Of a stretch of DNA of 64,000 bases, positions 34,549 through 49,141 are shown piece after piece. Where the stretch lies: assembly GCA_959347315.1 (NCBI GenBank), contig OY365815.1, positions 17,881,709-17,945,708 on the forward strand, read 5' to 3'. Numbering within the stretch: the stretch's first letter is position 1; each line of letters opens with the position of its first letter. The stretch is from Bimastos eiseni. Lineage: Eukaryota; Annelida; Clitellata; Crassiclitellata; Lumbricidae. The notes beneath the pieces were generated by a model. It did no database searches. It saw nothing but the letters and a program-made list of their open reading frames with translations, and was not told the origin of the DNA. The position numbers and the translations under genes were made by a program.

Positions 34549-37540
34549 ATGTTGTGTCTACTAGGGATTGGAATTGGCCTGGGTACCATCATTCTGTGGC
34601 ACCTCATCCGCCATTTCCGGCGACGCAAACCATCGCTGCCTTCAACTGATGGTGATGATCCTGCACGTTCGACAATCAGTGACACAAGTGATGTCTCCAT
34701 ACAAGAAAAGTCTGGTGACGAAAATGCATTTGATGAAGCTGCCAGCATTGTTTCATTGTCGGTACGTGTATATGAATGTATGCATGTACGTACGTCATTG
34801 TATGTATGTGCATGCATGAGCGCCTCTGAGTAGATTTCTTGAAGAAGCGCTATATCAAGTTTTCATATCATATCACATCAATATGTATGTATGTATGGTG
34901 CTTGTATGTATGTATGTATATATGTATGTATGTACGATTTATGTATGTATTTCTTATGTATGTTGTGTTGTAGGTATGATGTATTTGTAAATATGTAAGA
35001 TGTTTGCTAGTATGTTTATTATGTATATATGTATGTACATGTGTATGGATGTAGTACAGTATGTATGTGTGCATGATGTGTATACGTAGTTGTATGTTTA
35101 TGTATAAATAGTTACATGGCACCTTTTAGATCGTCAGCTTTGTATCATCATTGTTGATAATTGGTTTTAAGGTAGTAACAATGGAAATAAGAGACAAACA
35201 GACAGAAAGAGAAATTGATGCACAAAAGCATTTGAATGGACAGCTAAACAATTAGTGGGACAGTTAGCAAAGAGACAGACAGACAGACAGACAAAGTGAA
35301 AGAGATTGCTTGGTAACATTTGAAGGACTCATACGGACAGAAGTGCTTAGCAGATGACTATGAAATTGTCTTGCCATTAGAGCCATATGTAATAAGAAAC
35401 TAGGTCATCAAGTTTGAAGGAGTTGCCGACTCGTCATTCAGTGACAAATTGAATCGTTTCTCAATAGATTCAAAGTCCATTTTCAATATGTTTTATTAGA
35501 AAAACTGTTATCGTTAGGATGATTTATTTGATGTTGAATAATTTGTCATATATTATGATATTTAGGAGGTTGGACTGTTTTGATCAGATCAATTTTGTAT
35601 GTATGCATGATTATTATGCACTATGTACACCAAAATGACTCTGTACACCAAAATGACTATGTACACCAAAATTACTCTGTACACCAAAATTACTCTGTAC
35701 ACCAAAATTACTCTGTACACCAAAATGTGAATAGCAATTGGTCAATTGACATTGGTAGACCCTTAAGTCACTAGTTAGATGTGGATATGTAGCAGCTGAA
35801 TGTATCGTATGGATAGGTGTTTGAATGAATTCAAAATCTTATTTGAACGACTGCTCGGATCTGCTTTTGATCAGTAAAGTTATTTGTTCTTTGTTTTATT
35901 TGGCAAATTCAAATGAATTTGGTAAGTTTTAATTGGTTGTCTAAATCAAGATAGGCAGAATATGAAAGCATTTTTGGTGACAATTACTCACTCAAATAGT
36001 CTTATTTTATTTCACTGGAAGTGGGCTTTCGTTGATGCCTCGTCTCGTGCCTTAAGATTCTGACACCATCGAAGTGATGGTGATGATGAAGATGATAATG
36101 ATGATGCTGGTGGTGATATGATGAATTATAACGATAGTGAAACCATTGCTGACTACAAAGATGATTATGAATATAACTGTGATGATGAAGATGACAAGGA
36201 TGATGATGGTAGACTGTTCAGCATTTTTTATTTTTGCCTACTTTTAGGAATCTGGTTTTGACTGTTCCTCTAATTCAGACCTTGACCTTTACCCCGAGCT
36301 CATCGCATCTATTCGCTCCTCCTCCGATGACTCAGTGGACTCTGCTCCTGAGCTTCAGAGGCAGGCAGGAGATGAGTCACGTGTGGGTGAGCACCGTGTG
36401 AAGTTGCGACGAAGACGATTTGGTAACGTCAGGGAAACCGGGGTCGTTGATTTAGAGTTGGGTGACGCTGACTCTATATCAGGTGTAGTCAACTCTAAAA
36501 CCTTGCGTGAAATTGATTCCAAGTCATACAGTGACTGTGCCTTACCAACAGAACTTGGCCGTGACGCTTCATATGCAAGCGAACAGAATCAGGGTCTGGT
36601 GGAGCCGGGGGATGTCGATGCTCGGCTGAGTGCCACTTCACTGAGCCTGTCTTCAATTTCTACGGTTGATCGATCATCTGTGGCAGACTCATTGCTTAGA
36701 AATGACACCATTTCACCAAATCGAATGTTTCGAGGCGACACTCTGGAGAGCTTCGACCACAGCACTCCTGATGAGCGAACATCGTGGATGCCCCAAAGAA
36801 GGTGGACGACTGCCCCATCCAACTTCACCCTCAACGTTGTTCCGAGGCAGAGCATGTCATATCACGACTGCCGTCGTGACTTTCCCACTGCAAGCAGGAG
36901 TTGCATGAGCATCGACCTTGGCGAGATGTCGTCAATATCGAGCTTCGTGTCGGAGATGGTGGATGAGGAGAAGCTGGACTGCAATGCCATGAACAACATG
37001 GAGAGGATCGAGACAGAGCTGAGCGACATCCAGGCGGAAATGCACGAAATGGCAAAACGAGTTGGAAGGCTGCAGCTGTGTGCCATATCACAGAGGTACA
37101 ACATCTGTCCGGTTGATTTTTCTATGGATTCTATTGACGATAACATTGAAGTGTTGCCGTCGCCGCGACATAGCAGCATGTACAACCTGCACCAAATGTC
37201 TACCATCGATCCAGAGGCAAGTCTTGTGTGGGATTACGATTTTGATGTTGAAGCCGCCAATGACACTTTCGACTTGAAGTCAAGCCTGGACTGTGATGAT
37301 GAGAGCGTCGGGCAGCTGGAGTCATTCGTTCGATATAGAAGTCAGAAAATGGCGCGCGATGCCATACGTCGGTCAAGCTTGGCAATGTCGGATGCTGTGT
37401 CGCACGTAAATCGCAGTGACAGCATGTTTTCGTGTCTCACGCCTTCATACAGCGATGACTCTGACCAGAAGTCCTGCAGTTTATACGACGTCAATCGACG
37501 ACTTTCTGGGCAGTTTGTCATTCCAAGTGTCTCTGAATAG
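34549..37540 (+). CDS. Uncharacterised single-pass membrane protein, Ser/Asp-rich, two coding exons
   Basis: I do not recognise this family. Exon A runs to 34761 (donor TCG|GTACGTG), exon B from 36248 (TTTTAG|GAATCTGG) to the stop; phases agree and give 501 residues. The chosen ATG at 34549 lies 14 bases after a TTTTCAG acceptor, so an untranslated exon is likely upstream. Residues 2-20 form one hydrophobic segment (LCLLGIGIGLGTIILWHLI) followed by RHFRRRK, a type I/III or signal-anchor arrangement with a basic cytosolic flank. The rest is acidic and serine-rich (SSSDDSVDS, SATSLSLSSIS), with KLRRRRFG near 120 and a possible coiled coil at about 319-345 (ERIETELSDIQAEMHEMAKR). Codon use and the 430-codon open exon support a real gene. 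The N-terminus recalls anchors of organelle-tethering proteins such as RMDN3, but no TPR region is present. Confidence 0.75.
34765..35110. repeat. (GTAT)n-rich microsatellite
   Basis: Imperfect TATGTATG repeats at the start of the intron between the two coding exons of the membrane-protein gene. Confidence 0.9.
35624..35731. repeat. 18-bp tandem repeat, 6 copies
   Basis: Unit TGTACACCAAAATTACTC; early copies have GACT instead of TACT. The period is a multiple of three, so a short plus frame with repeated VHQN stays open, but it is intronic. Confidence 0.95.
36070..36210. repeat. GATGAT simple repeat
   Basis: GATGATGATGAAGATGA-type repeat just upstream of the exon B acceptor (36247) of the membrane-protein gene. 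Confidence 0.85.
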
Positions 37541-38550
37541 CCTGAGTTTTCTGGGTGAAGGTTGGGCATGGTGCCAGTTACCCAGGAAATTTAAGGCGGA
37601 TTAAAGTTTTAGTTGACCAGGAAAACTGTCTGAAATATGTTTAAAACAGTCAGTGAGTCAGCGATTGATTTTGCATAATAATCCTGTCGTAATTTTCTTT
37701 TTCTTATTGTGTTTTAAGTTGTACATGTTTTGCGTTATTTTTGTTGTTGTTGGTAGAAAACTGAGGTTATAAGTTTTCATTGGAACTTTTGACAATTGCC
37801 ACGAATCATGTGTTCATGTTTAACATGTTCTGCTCCTCTTCAGCTGTAGTCATTTGGAGTGTTTAAGTTGTTTGAGATGATGAGAAATGGCCTAGAGCTG
37901 CACATTGCACTGTGTATATATTTGGATGCTTAAGGTGCATTTTATGATGCGTTTAGTCACATGCAATTAGAAAGTTTTTTAATTTATCACTTTTAACTAG
38001 ATTTAAATGTGATACAGGACAGTTTTAGTTTCATGGTTTTATCCGATGAAATTCTTCTATCATTTTTCTTCCATATATAAAGACTGAATCCTTTAAAATG
38101 CTCTAAACACTGTCTGACTGTTGTATAAATCATTTTGCTATTTTTTTTCTTAAATTTAGACTTTCGAACCCTTAGAAGTATTTGCTAAGAGCTGTTTTAT
38201 TTGCGTGGTTGTAGAGTGTAACTTTCTGTAGAAAAATTCTTTCTTGCAACCAGTACAATTCATTGCCTCCGAGTATTTGCCATTATTCTCACTGTATTAT
38301 TTGCATCTGACTGTGTCATGTGGCCTATTAGTAACCTTACATAGGCGCTATTCAATGCCCTAAAGACCCTGTCATTTGAAAGGCTGTCTTAGCTCCAGAT
38401 CTTGGTTTATGTAATGGTGGTGGATCATCAATCTATACTCAAATGACCGTTATTTTTTATCTGTGGTATAGCAAAGCGTATGCAACGCTATGTTGTCTGT
38501 GTGGTCAAATGTTGATACCATACTTGAATAAATAGATGTCTTGCCTGTAG
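37541..38550 (+). other. 3' UTR of the membrane-protein gene
   Basis: Follows the stop codon directly, is T-rich on the plus strand, and ends about 20 bases past the first good AATAAA (38527-38532). The extent is inferred from the signal only. Confidence 0.5.
38527..38532 (+). terminator. Candidate poly(A) signal of the membrane-protein gene
   Basis: AATAAA about 990 bases after the stop, followed by a TGTCTTGCCTGT stretch that could serve as the downstream GU-rich element. Confidence 0.5.
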
Positions 38551-40990
38551 ATGACTTGCTTTTCCTATGTCGTGAAACACTTCTGCTCGTCCAAGGATGC
38601 ACCATGTGGTCGGCTGCTGAGGCTAAAGTCTTAGCTGAAGGATCTTACAACGTTCACTAACTCTAACTAAAGTGGACAGCATTGCAGATCTGCTGAAGCT
38701 AGCAATATTACCTGTTGGCGAATCTTAGTGCCTTGGAAAGTGCGGTCATATTTGGTGCCTTTGAACCTCCACTCAAAATCTGTGCCTCAAATTGAATTTC
38801 TGGGAAAGTGCCAGCGTAATAATTGCTTTAAATTGTGTTCTCAAAATTAGTCCCTTTGTCCATTGTAATCACTTAGAAATGCTGTTGAAATCAGTGCCTT
38901 GGAAAGTGCAGCCAAGTCTAAGTGCCTTAGACAATATAGTGGCTGGATTGTGACAAAGAGGCGATGACGTTCGTGGCCATTATTTAACTATTGTTATTGT
39001 GTATTATGCACTTGAGAAAAGAGTTTCTGTATTTACTCAAAAAAATTAGAAACTTTGCTTAGAGTTAGAAACTGGTTTCTTAACTTGAGTCAAGAATGTT
39101 CCAATGGGTCTTGTAGAAGGCGGATCAGGTCGAAGAGATGCTTTCGGTTCCATGATGTATGGATGCTCCGCAGATTGATTTAGGTTTTTTACTGAAATAA
39201 TTGATAAACTCGGGAGTCATACTCGTAAATACAATTGTAGATCGTTTTTTAATTTTATTATTTAATAAACAAGCTGACTGGAACTTGCAATACATTTGTC
39301 TACTTGAGTACATAATTTTGATCGGTTTTTGTATCTTCGTTTTGAACAAAGGAACAGCTGAGCTTGTACATATGTATACAATCCCACTGTGGATACAAGT
39401 TTTAGATACAGATTTTATAAATATGCAGTGTACAGATCTAGACGACTGAATAATTTATGTGCATATGTATAAGTTATTGCTAGGAAGCATGGGGTCAGAT
39501 TGTTTTCTAGTATCTATTTTTATAAGATTATCTCTTTTGATGTTGTGTGTAATTTTATGATCTTTGTTGTGATTTGCTGGTTTATTGTCAGGTATGATGC
39601 AGAGATTTTAATAATTTTTATCTTACCCAGTCAGGGTGTGTTTATGATGTCATTGTTACAGTTCAGAGGGTGATACAGATTTATGGTTGCTTGTAAGGTA
39701 AGTAAGGCGTGGGGTGGTTGAGGATCTCATCTGATAAGTTCATCGAGGAATGAACAGAACTGAGGCCATGATATATGGTCACTATATAGAAAAATGCAAA
39801 CATTTGCATGATGCAGGGTGTATGTATTATTATGTCACATGTGCTGAAGCCTCACACAATGTGCTTTTATGGTTGAATGGCATTCCAGAGTTGAGATTAA
39901 TTTTCTAGAGGGATTTTACTTTTACAGTGCAATTTATATGTTTCCTAATGTTCTGCTGAACTTGAGCTTATACAGTAACTGTGGTCTGCTAGTGCTTCTT
40001 AATCTGTCGGTTGTCATCAGTCATCTATCTGTTAATTGATTGAATTTCCTTAATGTGCACGTCTTCAATCAACGATCGCTTGAAGTGAAACCGTAGTCAG
40101 AACTTGTGATACCTGGGGATATCTGGTCAAGATCCAATGGGTCAGAGAAGCCAGAGATCAAGCTTCCGTTGTCAAGTGAAATGGGAAGGCTTAAGTTTGG
40201 ATCGGAAAGCTGATTGGTACAGACAGAACTGGGTGGTTTTTAAAATCCCAAAGTGGAGAGATTTATATGCTTGGTATTGCGGACAATTGTCCTCTTAGGC
40301 TTTTAATGTGAAGTGTATGGGTTCAATTAATCATCCTACTCTGAGGCGGTGCCTGGTTAATGACCTTGAGCATGCCCTTGTTCACTTTTAAATGCCATTG
40401 ATTGATGCCTTGTTAACTGTGTGATAACTGCACTATGTGAATAAATGAGTCCACATACTATTGCAGAAGTTATTCCAGTCTATGCTAAAAATCTTTGAAG
40501 TCGACCATTTTCTTCTGTGATGCACTTTTTGATTCTGTTGTTGGCCTTTATTTCACTTTTGCTATTGATCTATTTTTCGGTAAAGCGATTGCCATCTGAA
40601 TAAAAATTTCTGGTTACATGTAACGGTCGAATTTTGTTGCAGTCTTTACAGACAGCCCTTGCACCTTGAGATGTTCAGCACATATTTTGTGTGGGTAGAA
40701 TAGTCTATGCTTAAACTGCCTGATGATAGTGACGCATGTTTGTGTGTACGTTGCTTGAGCTTCTGGGTTCCCAACGCTCCAAGATGCTCAGCGATCAAGT
40801 GCTGATACTTAACGATTTGTCTGGTATGGGTGCACATGTCAAGCCACTATTATGTATGTGCCTTGACAGAGAAGAGATTATGGCGGTTGGGCAACGTACA
40901 TAGCTTCTTGCTGAGACCTTGGAGTGATCTAGGGTGAGAGTATTTTTGCAGAGGGTCGTATCCTTTCCCATGTAGGTATATTAACGCGGG
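38551..40990. other. Unassigned intergenic DNA
   Basis: No gene recognised. From 38720 to 38940 the phrase GTGCCTTGGAAAGTGC appears twice within loosely repetitive sequence. The frames at 39125-39449 are on both strands and lack motifs. Confidence 0.4.
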
Positions 40991-41009
40991 GCTGTGTATA
41001 CATAGTTCC

Positions 41010-41212
41010 ATGTGCTCGCTTGGCTATTAGACAGCGCCGTGCTTTCTCGGTTGTGGACCCGTCAACATGGAGTGATCTCCCATTTGAGCTCCACCCATTA
41101 CTTTATTACGAGTCCCGCAAGTCTTGTTTCTTTTGTCGTGGCTGGCTGGGAGCGCTCCTCAATAAGTTTCCCGATGGGGCGCTATATAAATCCAATGAAT
41201 GAATGAATAGAT
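41010..41212 (+). mobile_element. LINE 3' end with GAAT tail
   Basis: A plus frame reads RQRRAFSVVDPSTWSDLPFE, the typical C-terminal 'RAFSVAAPRLWNSLP' block of CR1/L2-type ORF2. It stays open to the end, which reads GCGCTATATAAATCC followed by AATGAATGAATGAATA. Such an end with a short tandem tail is typical of this LINE group. The copy is heavily 5'-truncated to about 200 bases, with little decay. Confidence 0.8.
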
Positions 41213-41214
41213 CA

Positions 41215-42150
41215 AATAGGTCAAATCAGAGGTGACGGCGACAAAGATATGCTATTCGAGTAATTCGACGTTGCTGCAAATCTCATCCAATCCATTCTGA
41301 CACGGCTGAACTATAGTGTAACTATAGGTTGTCACAGATATTCTGGCGAAATTCAGGATATGACGACGGCTGGGGTCCATCATCCACGACTGCGCGTCCG
41401 AATCGTTGTTGATCTGAACATTTCTCGAATGTTCCGAGCTATACGCGAGAGACGCAGAATTGACTTTTTTCGACGTCGCTTATTTTCAAGCTCCTTCTCG
41501 TGGGAAGATAGCTTTGATAGTCTGTGTAACCCAGGAATGCCGAGCAGAGCTCTGCGTCGACCTCTTAATTAATGTGCTGTTGACAATTCCAGGTTTAAAC
41601 GGCTCGTGCATGGGTAGGCCTACTTTTGTTTTCGAGCTTTCCCGTCCATTTTAACGAACATACCTGCTATTTCGTCACATATCGTTGAGTAAAATTTTAT
41701 AAGCTACAAAATTTTTAGGCGCACCATGCTGTGGCAATGTATGGCCGTTTAAAACAGAGGGAGCGTATAATTATAGTGTTGCGTTTGATAAGTAATACAT
41801 CGAATGTCGTTTCATAGAAATTATAAGCTGCTTGAAAGTTGAAAGTCACAGCCCGTCGATGCATCGAGGTCGACATTCAGCAGACCGGCAGAATAAGCAT
41901 GCAACGTCCCTAGGCATAATAGGCCTAAGCTCTACTTATCTTCGTATGGCTTAAACACCATTGGTAAACTATTACAGTGATTCCCATGTACAGCGTTGTG
42001 GTATGTCAAATTCTTTCAATTAAACGAGGATTACTATTATAATAAGCGAGATAATTTGTGCGTGTTCTGGTCACGTTACGCTTTCACCATTCGTTCATTC
42101 ATTCGAAGCATTTAAACTGCACCCTATTCACGAAGCCTGGTCGAGAGACG
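41215..42150. other. Unassigned DNA
   Basis: Two overlapping plus frames at 41360-41654 are Arg- and Ser-rich without known domains. The composition at 41340-41600 is more CpG-rich than around. No splice-supported gene. Confidence 0.35.
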
Positions 42151-42159
42151 CTTGAAGAG

Positions 42160-42240
42160 TCTTCCTCGTTGACTTATAGAGCGACCGTCGTGTGATGTAG
42201 GTTCGATCCCAGACCGGGTTCGTAATCGCTGCACTGGATC
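42160..42240 (+). other. tRNA-like sequence with B box
   Basis: GTAGGTTCGATCCCAGACC is a good B box. Upstream TGGTCGAGAGACG could be a decayed A box. The stems do not pair well, so this is at most a tRNA fossil or SINE head. Confidence 0.3.
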
Positions 42241-42764
42241 CATAAGCAAGTCATAAACGCAGAGGATGATTGATCGAGGCTGAATAGATGCGTTATGTAA
42301 CCATGCAAGAAAGATGGGCTAGAGGCACGCTACTCAATTTCACGGCAGCTGCAGCAGCCCAAGAAGGCGCTTACCTGTTCTCGACTCCAGCCAGTTCATC
42401 TCGCAGTCGATTGCAGGCGATGCGCTTCGCTGGTTTTACTTCGATCCAGTCACAGTCCACTGGCTTCCGTTACGCACCACCGGCATTGTCTTGGAGGAAT
42501 ATATATATCGCTCTTTTCGGGCGATACGCTTGAGTGGTTCTCGGCTCTTGTCGATTGGCGCCAATAATTCCGTTGGGAAGACCAATTGACTTGCAAAAGC
42601 CATTCTGACATTAACGATTAAATCCAGGAATGACGTAATGATTAAGATCCATTTTATATTTTAAGTAGGCCTACCAAGAAACCCAAAATTGCGACTGCAT
42701 AGTAAAATTATACACAGAAGGAAATTGTCGAACATGCTTACACTAACTAGCATCGTACCAATTA

Positions 42765-42985
42765 CAAAGATGGTAAAGTCGTAGACTAAGATATGACACT
42801 CAATGTATCTGAATATCAACGTCACCTACCTGTGATTGGATTTATCGCGATTGTCGTTGCTAAGATACCATCAATTCAGTCGCAACGTGGCGCCCCGGTT
42901 TGTGTTCTTTGACCACCACACAGACCAAATACACGGTGGAGATAGGAAGTGTCATATATCTTAGTCTACGACTCTAACATCTTTG
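42765..42985. mobile_element. 221-bp MITE with 36-bp inverted ends
   Basis: The left end, CAAAGATGGTAAAGTCGTAG, and the next ACTAAGATATGACACT are matched in inverse at the right end (AGTGTCATATATCTTAGT then CTACGACTCTAACATCTTTG), with three differences. The interior has no coding capacity. The target duplication could not be assigned, so the superfamily is unknown. Confidence 0.8.
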
Positions 42986-43089
42986 CTGATTAAACCACTG
43001 TGTTTGTGCAATAGTCCATGCAGACTGCAGAGTGAGTTCAAATCTAAAATGTGTTAACCTCGTAAATTCAACCTTAATCTAACCGTAGT

Positions 43090-43165
43090 CGTAATCTCCA
43101 AACTTCCAAAGCGCAACTAGAAAGCAGAGCGCAGGGCACCAGCTTATTCACGAGCATTGTACATG
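43090..43165 (+). repeat. Dispersed repeat block shared with the 61.3-kb LINE relic
   Basis: Starts TCGTAATCTCCAAACTTCCA and contains AGCGCAGGGCACCAGCTTAT then TCACGAGC. The stretch 61312-61382 matches it with few changes. Confidence 0.7.
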
Positions 43166-43169
43166 ACCT

Positions 43170-44455
43170 GTCTCGCTGCACATCTCTAAATTGTGCATGT
43201 TCCCAGCCTCTAGGATTTTTCATCAGGGTGGGCCAAGGGAGCCGAGGATCCGACAGAAGGCCCTATTGGATACCCACATTTTTTCGAAATTGAGAGTGCT
43301 AGGTATCAGACATAGCTCTTCGTAGATAATGTTTTAATTAATTTCGGAACAGAAAAGTGTTTCGCACAGGCTGCTGATTTTATACTGGTAAAACAATGGC
43401 TATGTTCGACAGTCTGTGCATTCATAAAAAGCAAGTTTGTTTTGGTCCCAGAAAAGAAGCCAGGCCCATCATTGTGGTCATAATTTAAACGTGAACGCTT
43501 TAACAGGCGCCCAACTTTGGGAAATGTTGTGACTGAGGTCTTCAACACTAATGTCATACGAAAGTGCAAAAACACAATGGTATCATAATTCAAGAAAGAC
43601 TTAGGTTTTGTAATTAATGCCTGTCATAGCAGTAAATGAATAAAAGAATCGCCTGTCTAGTTCGGATTATAAATTTGCTGCCTAAAATGTGGTTTGTGTG
43701 TTCAATTGAGAACGTTGTCCCACAGTTTCATCAACTGCCGAGCTAGAAAAAAACGATTGGGCATTTAGCGGACATTCGGACACATTTTTTTAGTTAATAC
43801 TGCGTCATTTTAGCAATCCTTACTTTGCTCTTCTGCGTTTATAAATACTTCTGTTTCATCTCTATTTGCTTTAAAAGAGTCAGTTTAATGCCTGGCAACG
43901 TCCGCAGCTGCAGATAAGTCAACCCTTGAAGATTGGAGGCGAATTGATATGTATCCACTTGCTCAGAATAGCTCAAATTTAGAGTCTGCAATAATGACAA
44001 CAGGCCTCTAGCTTCAAACTTCAACTACTCTTTTAGCATTTGCCCCAGTATCATCCTTTAGCAAAATTAATTATGGGCTACCAATGCATCTAATTGATCA
44101 CTGTCGTTTTGTTACTTGCCGTAGCAAAACGGCAAGCCCATCTTGTTTCACTGAGCTGCTGGAATTTCCTTCCCTGAACAACAGAATGTAACTCACTATT
44201 TGTGTTTCAACCCATTTTCTTATGAATAAGAGAGCTTGACCTCTTCCATTATCTGATTTTTGACCATTACTATACCATTGAAAATTCTGAGCAAGTAAGT
44301 AAGTTATTCTGTGAGAATGTTCATAAAAATAATTTCTGATTTCATTATGCAAGTACGTGCTTTGTGCCTGTGAGAATTCCCTGACAAAAATAATTCTGAA
44401 TTTCATCATGAATCATATCTGAGCAAGTAAATATCAAATCTAAATCATACCATAT
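43170..44455. other. Unassigned DNA
   Basis: Minus frames of 95 and 103 codons (43306-43593, 44098-44409) show no motif. Around 44290-44440 there is a diverged local duplication with GAGCAAGTAA and AAAATAATT(T)CTGA words. Confidence 0.4.
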
Positions 44456-44459
44456 TTTA

Positions 44460-44562
44460 CAGTGCATCAGTCAAAAATTTGGTGGGGCAGTCGGGGGGCA
44501 AAAGCTCAGTTGGGGGGGTGGGGGTAATGGCCCTCTGACCCCCTTATGAAGCCGCCACTACA
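44460..44562. mobile_element. Solo hAT-like terminus
   Basis: G-rich sequence (GGGGGGTGGGGG) ending ATGAAGCCGCCACTA, the inverse of TAGTGGCGGCTTCAT. That is nearly the same terminus as the 796-bp element at 53433-54228. The partner end was not found upstream, so this is a truncated copy. Confidence 0.45.
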
Positions 44563-44639
44563 TGTTCCTTCATGGACTGCGGTTTGTCAGCTTGTTTACC
44601 TAATAAATGAAGAGAGTCTGTTATACTAATGTGTGTGTA

Positions 44640-45130
44640 CCCGATTGTATGTATGTATGTATGTATGTGTGTATGTATGTATGTATGTATGTACGTTTGT
44701 TTGTACGTATGCATGTGTGTATGTATGTATTCTTTTTTCATTGTAGGTATGTAGGTATGTATGTATGTACGAATGTATGTATGTATGTATTTAAGCATAC
44801 GTATGTATGCATGTGTATATGTATGTAGGTAGGTAATTTGCCATATATATATATATGTACGTAGGCCTATGCATGTGTATGTACGTGTACATATGTATGT
44901 TTGTAAATATGTATGTATATATGTATGCATGTATCTAGGTAGGTATATATATGTATGTATACATAATGTATGTATGTACATAAATATTTATATTTATGTA
45001 AATATGTGTGTATGTAAGTAGGTATATATATGGATGCATACATATATATGTATGTACATACATATGTATGTATGTATGAACGTACGTATGTATGTATGTA
45101 TATATGTATGTACGTATGTATGTATGTGTG
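44640..45130. repeat. (GTAT)n-rich microsatellite
   Basis: Imperfect TATG/GTAC repeats over about 490 bases. They keep frames open on both strands with Tyr/Met/Val/Cys- or His/Thr/Tyr-rich peptides, which are not genes. Confidence 0.95.
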
Positions 45131-45299
45131 TTGTCTATTGTAAAATTATGGATGTGTGCATATGTTTATTATATTTTTTGCATGTAGGCTTAGGTTTATA
45201 TCCGAATAGCAATTTCCATAGCACAATATAGGAGCAAAACTTATTATTTTATTTCTGAATTGATTTAATCATCCATTCTGTGTCTGTGTGCATGTATGA

Positions 45300-45660
45300 C
45301 TGACTTTATGCGTCTGGGTATATTTACACAAAGTCTTTCACGGATTCTTCGGATAGTGGCTGAACGCTTTTCAATGGAATAATTAATGAATCTGCGCTGC
45401 AATCAAAGAAAAGATTGCGTCTAATTGTATCAATGGCATCAACGGAAGGTGTTTTATGGGTACGGAGGAGAAATGGAAGGGCAAAGGAGGGTTGGTCTAA
45501 ACGAGAATCAATAGAAAATAAAGAAAACAAAATGTTGAAGCCACCTATTGTACGATGGCATATGGCGCCTAAGAGCGCAATGAGAACTTCAGGTGCACTG
45601 CATCGTAGCACAGATCGCCGTCACGTGTCACCTAAACGACGTTTGCACTATTCCTGTTGG
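45300..45660. other. Non-simple segment open on both strands
   Basis: A plus frame from 45415 and a minus frame 45324-45611 (95 codons) both span this stretch. Neither shows a motif and no convincing acceptor/donor pair is visible. A small exon remains possible but is not supported. Confidence 0.25.
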
Positions 45661-45780
45661 CGCTTTATTTGTAATATTCCGTCTATTTCTCTGTCTCCCT
45701 TTCTCTCCGTTCGTATCTGGTTATCCAGTTTCTGCTTGTCTTTGTTTGTCAATTCCTTCTTTTTTCTTTCCCCCTCTTTG

Positions 45781-47640
<1,860 letters not shown>

Positions 47641-47641
47641 G

Positions 47642-47645
<4 letters not shown>

Positions 47646-47711
<66 letters not shown>
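47646..47711. repeat. (TG)n microsatellite
   Basis: About 66 bases of uninterrupted TG dinucleotide. Confidence 0.98.
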
Positions 47712-47712
<1 letters not shown>

Positions 47713-49078
47713 TTAACTATCTAAGTCCTTAGTCCACTCTATTTATAATCTCTGATATATCTATAATACTGAGTTCATACAGTTACTTACATATTCTTAT
47801 CCCCGTGAGGTTGACTACGCGTATAGTCCTTCTTTCGCTAGGCGGCGACGTTATTTAAATCAGATGTACAACGTGATGGCACCTTGCATGACTGCCGCCA
47901 GTTAAATTCGACTCCTATAAGAACTGGTCATCATTCGTTGATACTGTACACGTAATCATATTGCGTTGTTATCGGTTTGAATAAAGAAAAATACTATTAT
48001 CATTATTGTGTGTGTTACTGTTTACATTGTGTTTATATTATATTAATACAATCCGTGTAAAAGTTACTATAAATATCTTTCTCTTCATGTTTTTGCTATA
48101 TATTGTAGTTTATATTCTCGTCGATTTTATAAGGCAAACTCAGCGCATGCGTGACCCGATGTAATTAGTAATTGAGCATGTGTTGTCAACGCTTAGATAA
48201 ACATGTCTGTACAGCAGACGAAGCGACAGACGCACGGACATACACGCGTATTGACAAGCATGCAGACCTTCTGTTCAACCGATGACTGATCATACGATTC
48301 AGATCCTCCGCCTGTCAGTGTCAGGAGGAGAGGAAGAACGGAGGTGGAATACGAGAGAACGCGAAGTAATAACACGAAAGTAATCAGATAGGCCTACAGA
48401 GAGGAAATCGAATTGAATCGAATAAAAAAGAACTGAGGAGAATAACAATAGAACAAACTGAATCGAATCAAATGGAAGTAGAACAAAAAGTCCGGAGTTG
48501 AATAGAATATTCAGATAATCGACTGACGAAAGAAGCTGTGTTGCATTGCGTTGCACCTGTGAACCAATTCGTCGATACTCACCAGATGGCGCACTATGGT
48601 CGCCATCGACAAGTTATGGAGAGGGGTAATGAAAGGGGGCTATTGGGAGGCAACGAAAGGGGCTGCGGGCGGACGGACGATGGGGAGGGAGATATGGATA
48701 GATGTAGAAACGACTGGAAGAATGTGAAGATGACAAACAGAGAGTGAGTAAGAGACAGACAGAAAGACAGACAGAGACAGAGACAGACAGATACAGTCAG
48801 AGACAGAGACAGAGACAGAGGAAGAACGTGAAGAGCGGAAGAAAGTTAGATGATAAATAAATAGATGGATGAAACAAGCAGTTTTCGTGGGTCTTTTGAA
48901 AGTCGCTAAAAAGTAAAAATTTCAGTTACTGCACATGTATATCGAGAGAGGGTGAAAAGACAATAAACGATGGGATGGACAGAGGCAAACAGACATAGAC
49001 ACGAGAAGCAGAGAAAGATGGATGCCGAACTCCACGATTTTATAATGAAGTTAGGCAGGGAAGCAGAGAGCGAAAGCG

Positions 49079-49080
<2 letters not shown>
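47712..49080. other. Intergenic DNA upstream of the SR gene
   Basis: GACAGA-rich simple sequence at 48750-48820; GAATCGAAT-like repeats at 48405-48500. No gene recognised. Confidence 0.45.

Positions 49081-49141
<61 letters not shown>

Noticed and set aside
44544..44981. 145-codon minus frame rich in YIHTYIHT
   Set aside because: Translation of the (GTAT)n microsatellite.
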